Positions 5,331 to 5,700 of a stretch of 5,700 nt of DNA are shown in pieces (position 1 is the first letter of the stretch; each line of letters starts with the position of its first letter). The notes beneath the pieces are model-generated. The model did no database searches, had not been told where the DNA came from, and was given only the letters and a program-made list of their open reading frames with translations. The translations under genes and the position numbers were made by a program. This stretch comes from Candidatus Omnitrophota bacterium (GTDB lineage Bacteria > Omnitrophota > Gorgyraeia > Gorgyraeales > Gorgyraeaceae). The stretch lies in the NCBI GenBank assembly GCA_018901615.1, contig JAHIEN010000022.1, forward strand, positions 1 to 5,700, written 5' to 3'.

Positions 5331-5554
5331 TATTTATGATAGGATTTATCTGCGCGTGGCTTCTTTTTTCGGTTTTTTTAAAAAAGGCAGACTGCCAGTC
5401 CTCATTGCCGTCAAACATCTCCTTTTCAGGCGAGAGTAATGTTATATACTTATTGGACAGGGATACCTCCACGATCTACAGATATGATACGCAGGGCCGC
5501 ATGACACGGAGGTATGTTATAAACGAACTGGGGAAAAGCCTACAGCTGAAATAG
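5306..5554 (+). CDS. Small membrane-anchored protein of unknown function
   Basis: I do not recognise this 82-aa protein. A basic start (MVRENR) is followed by one hydrophobic segment (residues about 7-25, rich in Ile, Phe, Leu, Trp) and then KK (26-27), consistent with an N-terminal membrane anchor or uncleaved signal. KADC (27-30) is not a convincing lipobox. The remaining 50 residues are soluble; SNVIYLLDRDTSTIYRYD and GRMTRRYVI look like successive beta strands, similar to a single blade of a beta-propeller, but one blade cannot form a propeller. The start is well supported by AAGGAGG (5294-5300), 5 nt before the ATG. It overlaps the bioD end by 25 nt in another frame and is probably translated from the same mRNA. 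A role in biotin metabolism is possible but unsupported. Confidence 0.7.
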   Translation: MVRENRVLIFMIGFICAWLLFSVFLKKADCQSSLPSNISFSGESNVIYLLDRDTSTIYRYDTQGRMTRRYVINELGKSLQLK

Positions 5555-5597
5555 TATATTGTAATACTTTCAATGTCAGGTTACACTTTTATACTAT
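5551..5597. repeat. Nested inverted repeat at the operon end
   Basis: ATAGTATA (5551-5558) and TATACTAT (5590-5597) are exact reverse complements, with TGTAA (5560-5564) / TTACA (5581-5585) nested inside. The left arm includes the stop codon of the small membrane-protein gene. No T-run follows the structure, so it is at best a weak or factor-dependent 3' end for the operon. Confidence 0.45.
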
Positions 5598-5602
5598 CCA
5601 GG

Positions 5603-5642
5603 CCAGTGTCCTGCCAGCGCTGGCGGGGCCGTTCGGCACTGG
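5603..5642. repeat. Cloverleaf-like repeat with a 12-bp palindrome
   Basis: CCAGTG (5603-5608) and CACTGG (5637-5642) enclose the perfect palindrome GCCAGCGCTGGC (5613-5624) and a small hairpin GCC-GTTC-GGC (5628-5637), which shares one base with the outer arm. The block is markedly GC-rich against the neighbouring genes, which suggests an inserted repeat element. It has no tRNA features. Confidence 0.5.
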
Positions 5643-5662
5643 AAAATTTTGCCGTGCGCTAC

Positions 5663-5685
5663 GGTCCTTCGACAAGCTCAGGACC
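5663..5685. repeat. GGTCCT / AGGACC hairpin at the right edge
   Basis: GGTCCT (5663-5668) and AGGACC (5680-5685) pair around the loop TCGACAAGCTC. The following CTTAGTCCCGAGCGAA runs off the window and looks like the left half of another hairpin whose loop would begin GAGCGAA. No gene is visible from 5555 to 5700; the stretch is filled by this and the two preceding inverted repeats. Confidence 0.45.
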
Positions 5686-5700
5686 TTAGTCCCGAGCGAA

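Noticed and set aside
5598..5642. A tRNA gene, from the cloverleaf-like pairing.
   Set aside because: It is too short and has no anticodon arm, T-loop or CCA-type end.

Overview
The window carries a compact biotin-synthesis operon, all on the + strand, preceded by a LacI-family regulator. The layout is: lacI-type regulator (114-1115), a promoter overlapped by a likely BirA operator (1103-1156), bioB (1197-2159), a saccharopine-dehydrogenase-like oxidoreductase that I call bioU (2338-3285), bioF (3487-4662), bioD (4659-5330), a small membrane-anchored protein of unknown function (5306-5554), and a repeat-rich tail (5551-5700). The moderately AT-rich DNA, heavy use of ATA (Ile) and AGG/AGA (Arg) codons, and hairpin-rich spacers resemble uncultivated lineages such as Omnitrophota. 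That placement is inference only; no marker gene in the window settles it.

The genes cover the late biotin pathway. BioF condenses a pimeloyl thioester with alanine to give KAPA, BioD closes the ureido ring, and BioB inserts sulfur. The usual aminotransferase BioA, which turns KAPA into DAPA, is absent from this cluster. Its place is taken by an NAD(P)-binding oxidoreductase resembling the cyanobacterial enzyme BioU, which donates the amino group from one of its own lysines. No pimeloyl-supply gene (bioC, bioH, bioI, bioW) and no birA is visible.

Regulation can be read from the gap before bioB. A near-consensus sigma-70 promoter (TTGACA, 16 nt, TAAAAT) is overlapped at its -35 by an inverted repeat, ATCGTTAACCT / AGGTTGACAAT, that matches the BirA operator pattern. 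This suggests biotin-dependent repression by BirA, not control by the adjacent LacI protein.

The two internal spacers are the oddest part. The bioB-bioU gap (178 bp) consists almost wholly of three hairpins placed end to end. The bioU-bioF gap (201 bp) holds at least five more inverted repeats, including a possible pseudoknot. Related loop sequences (GGAGCGAAGCGACGA-like) recur in both gaps and probably at the window's right edge, pointing to a family of dispersed hairpin elements that has colonised an otherwise tightly packed operon.
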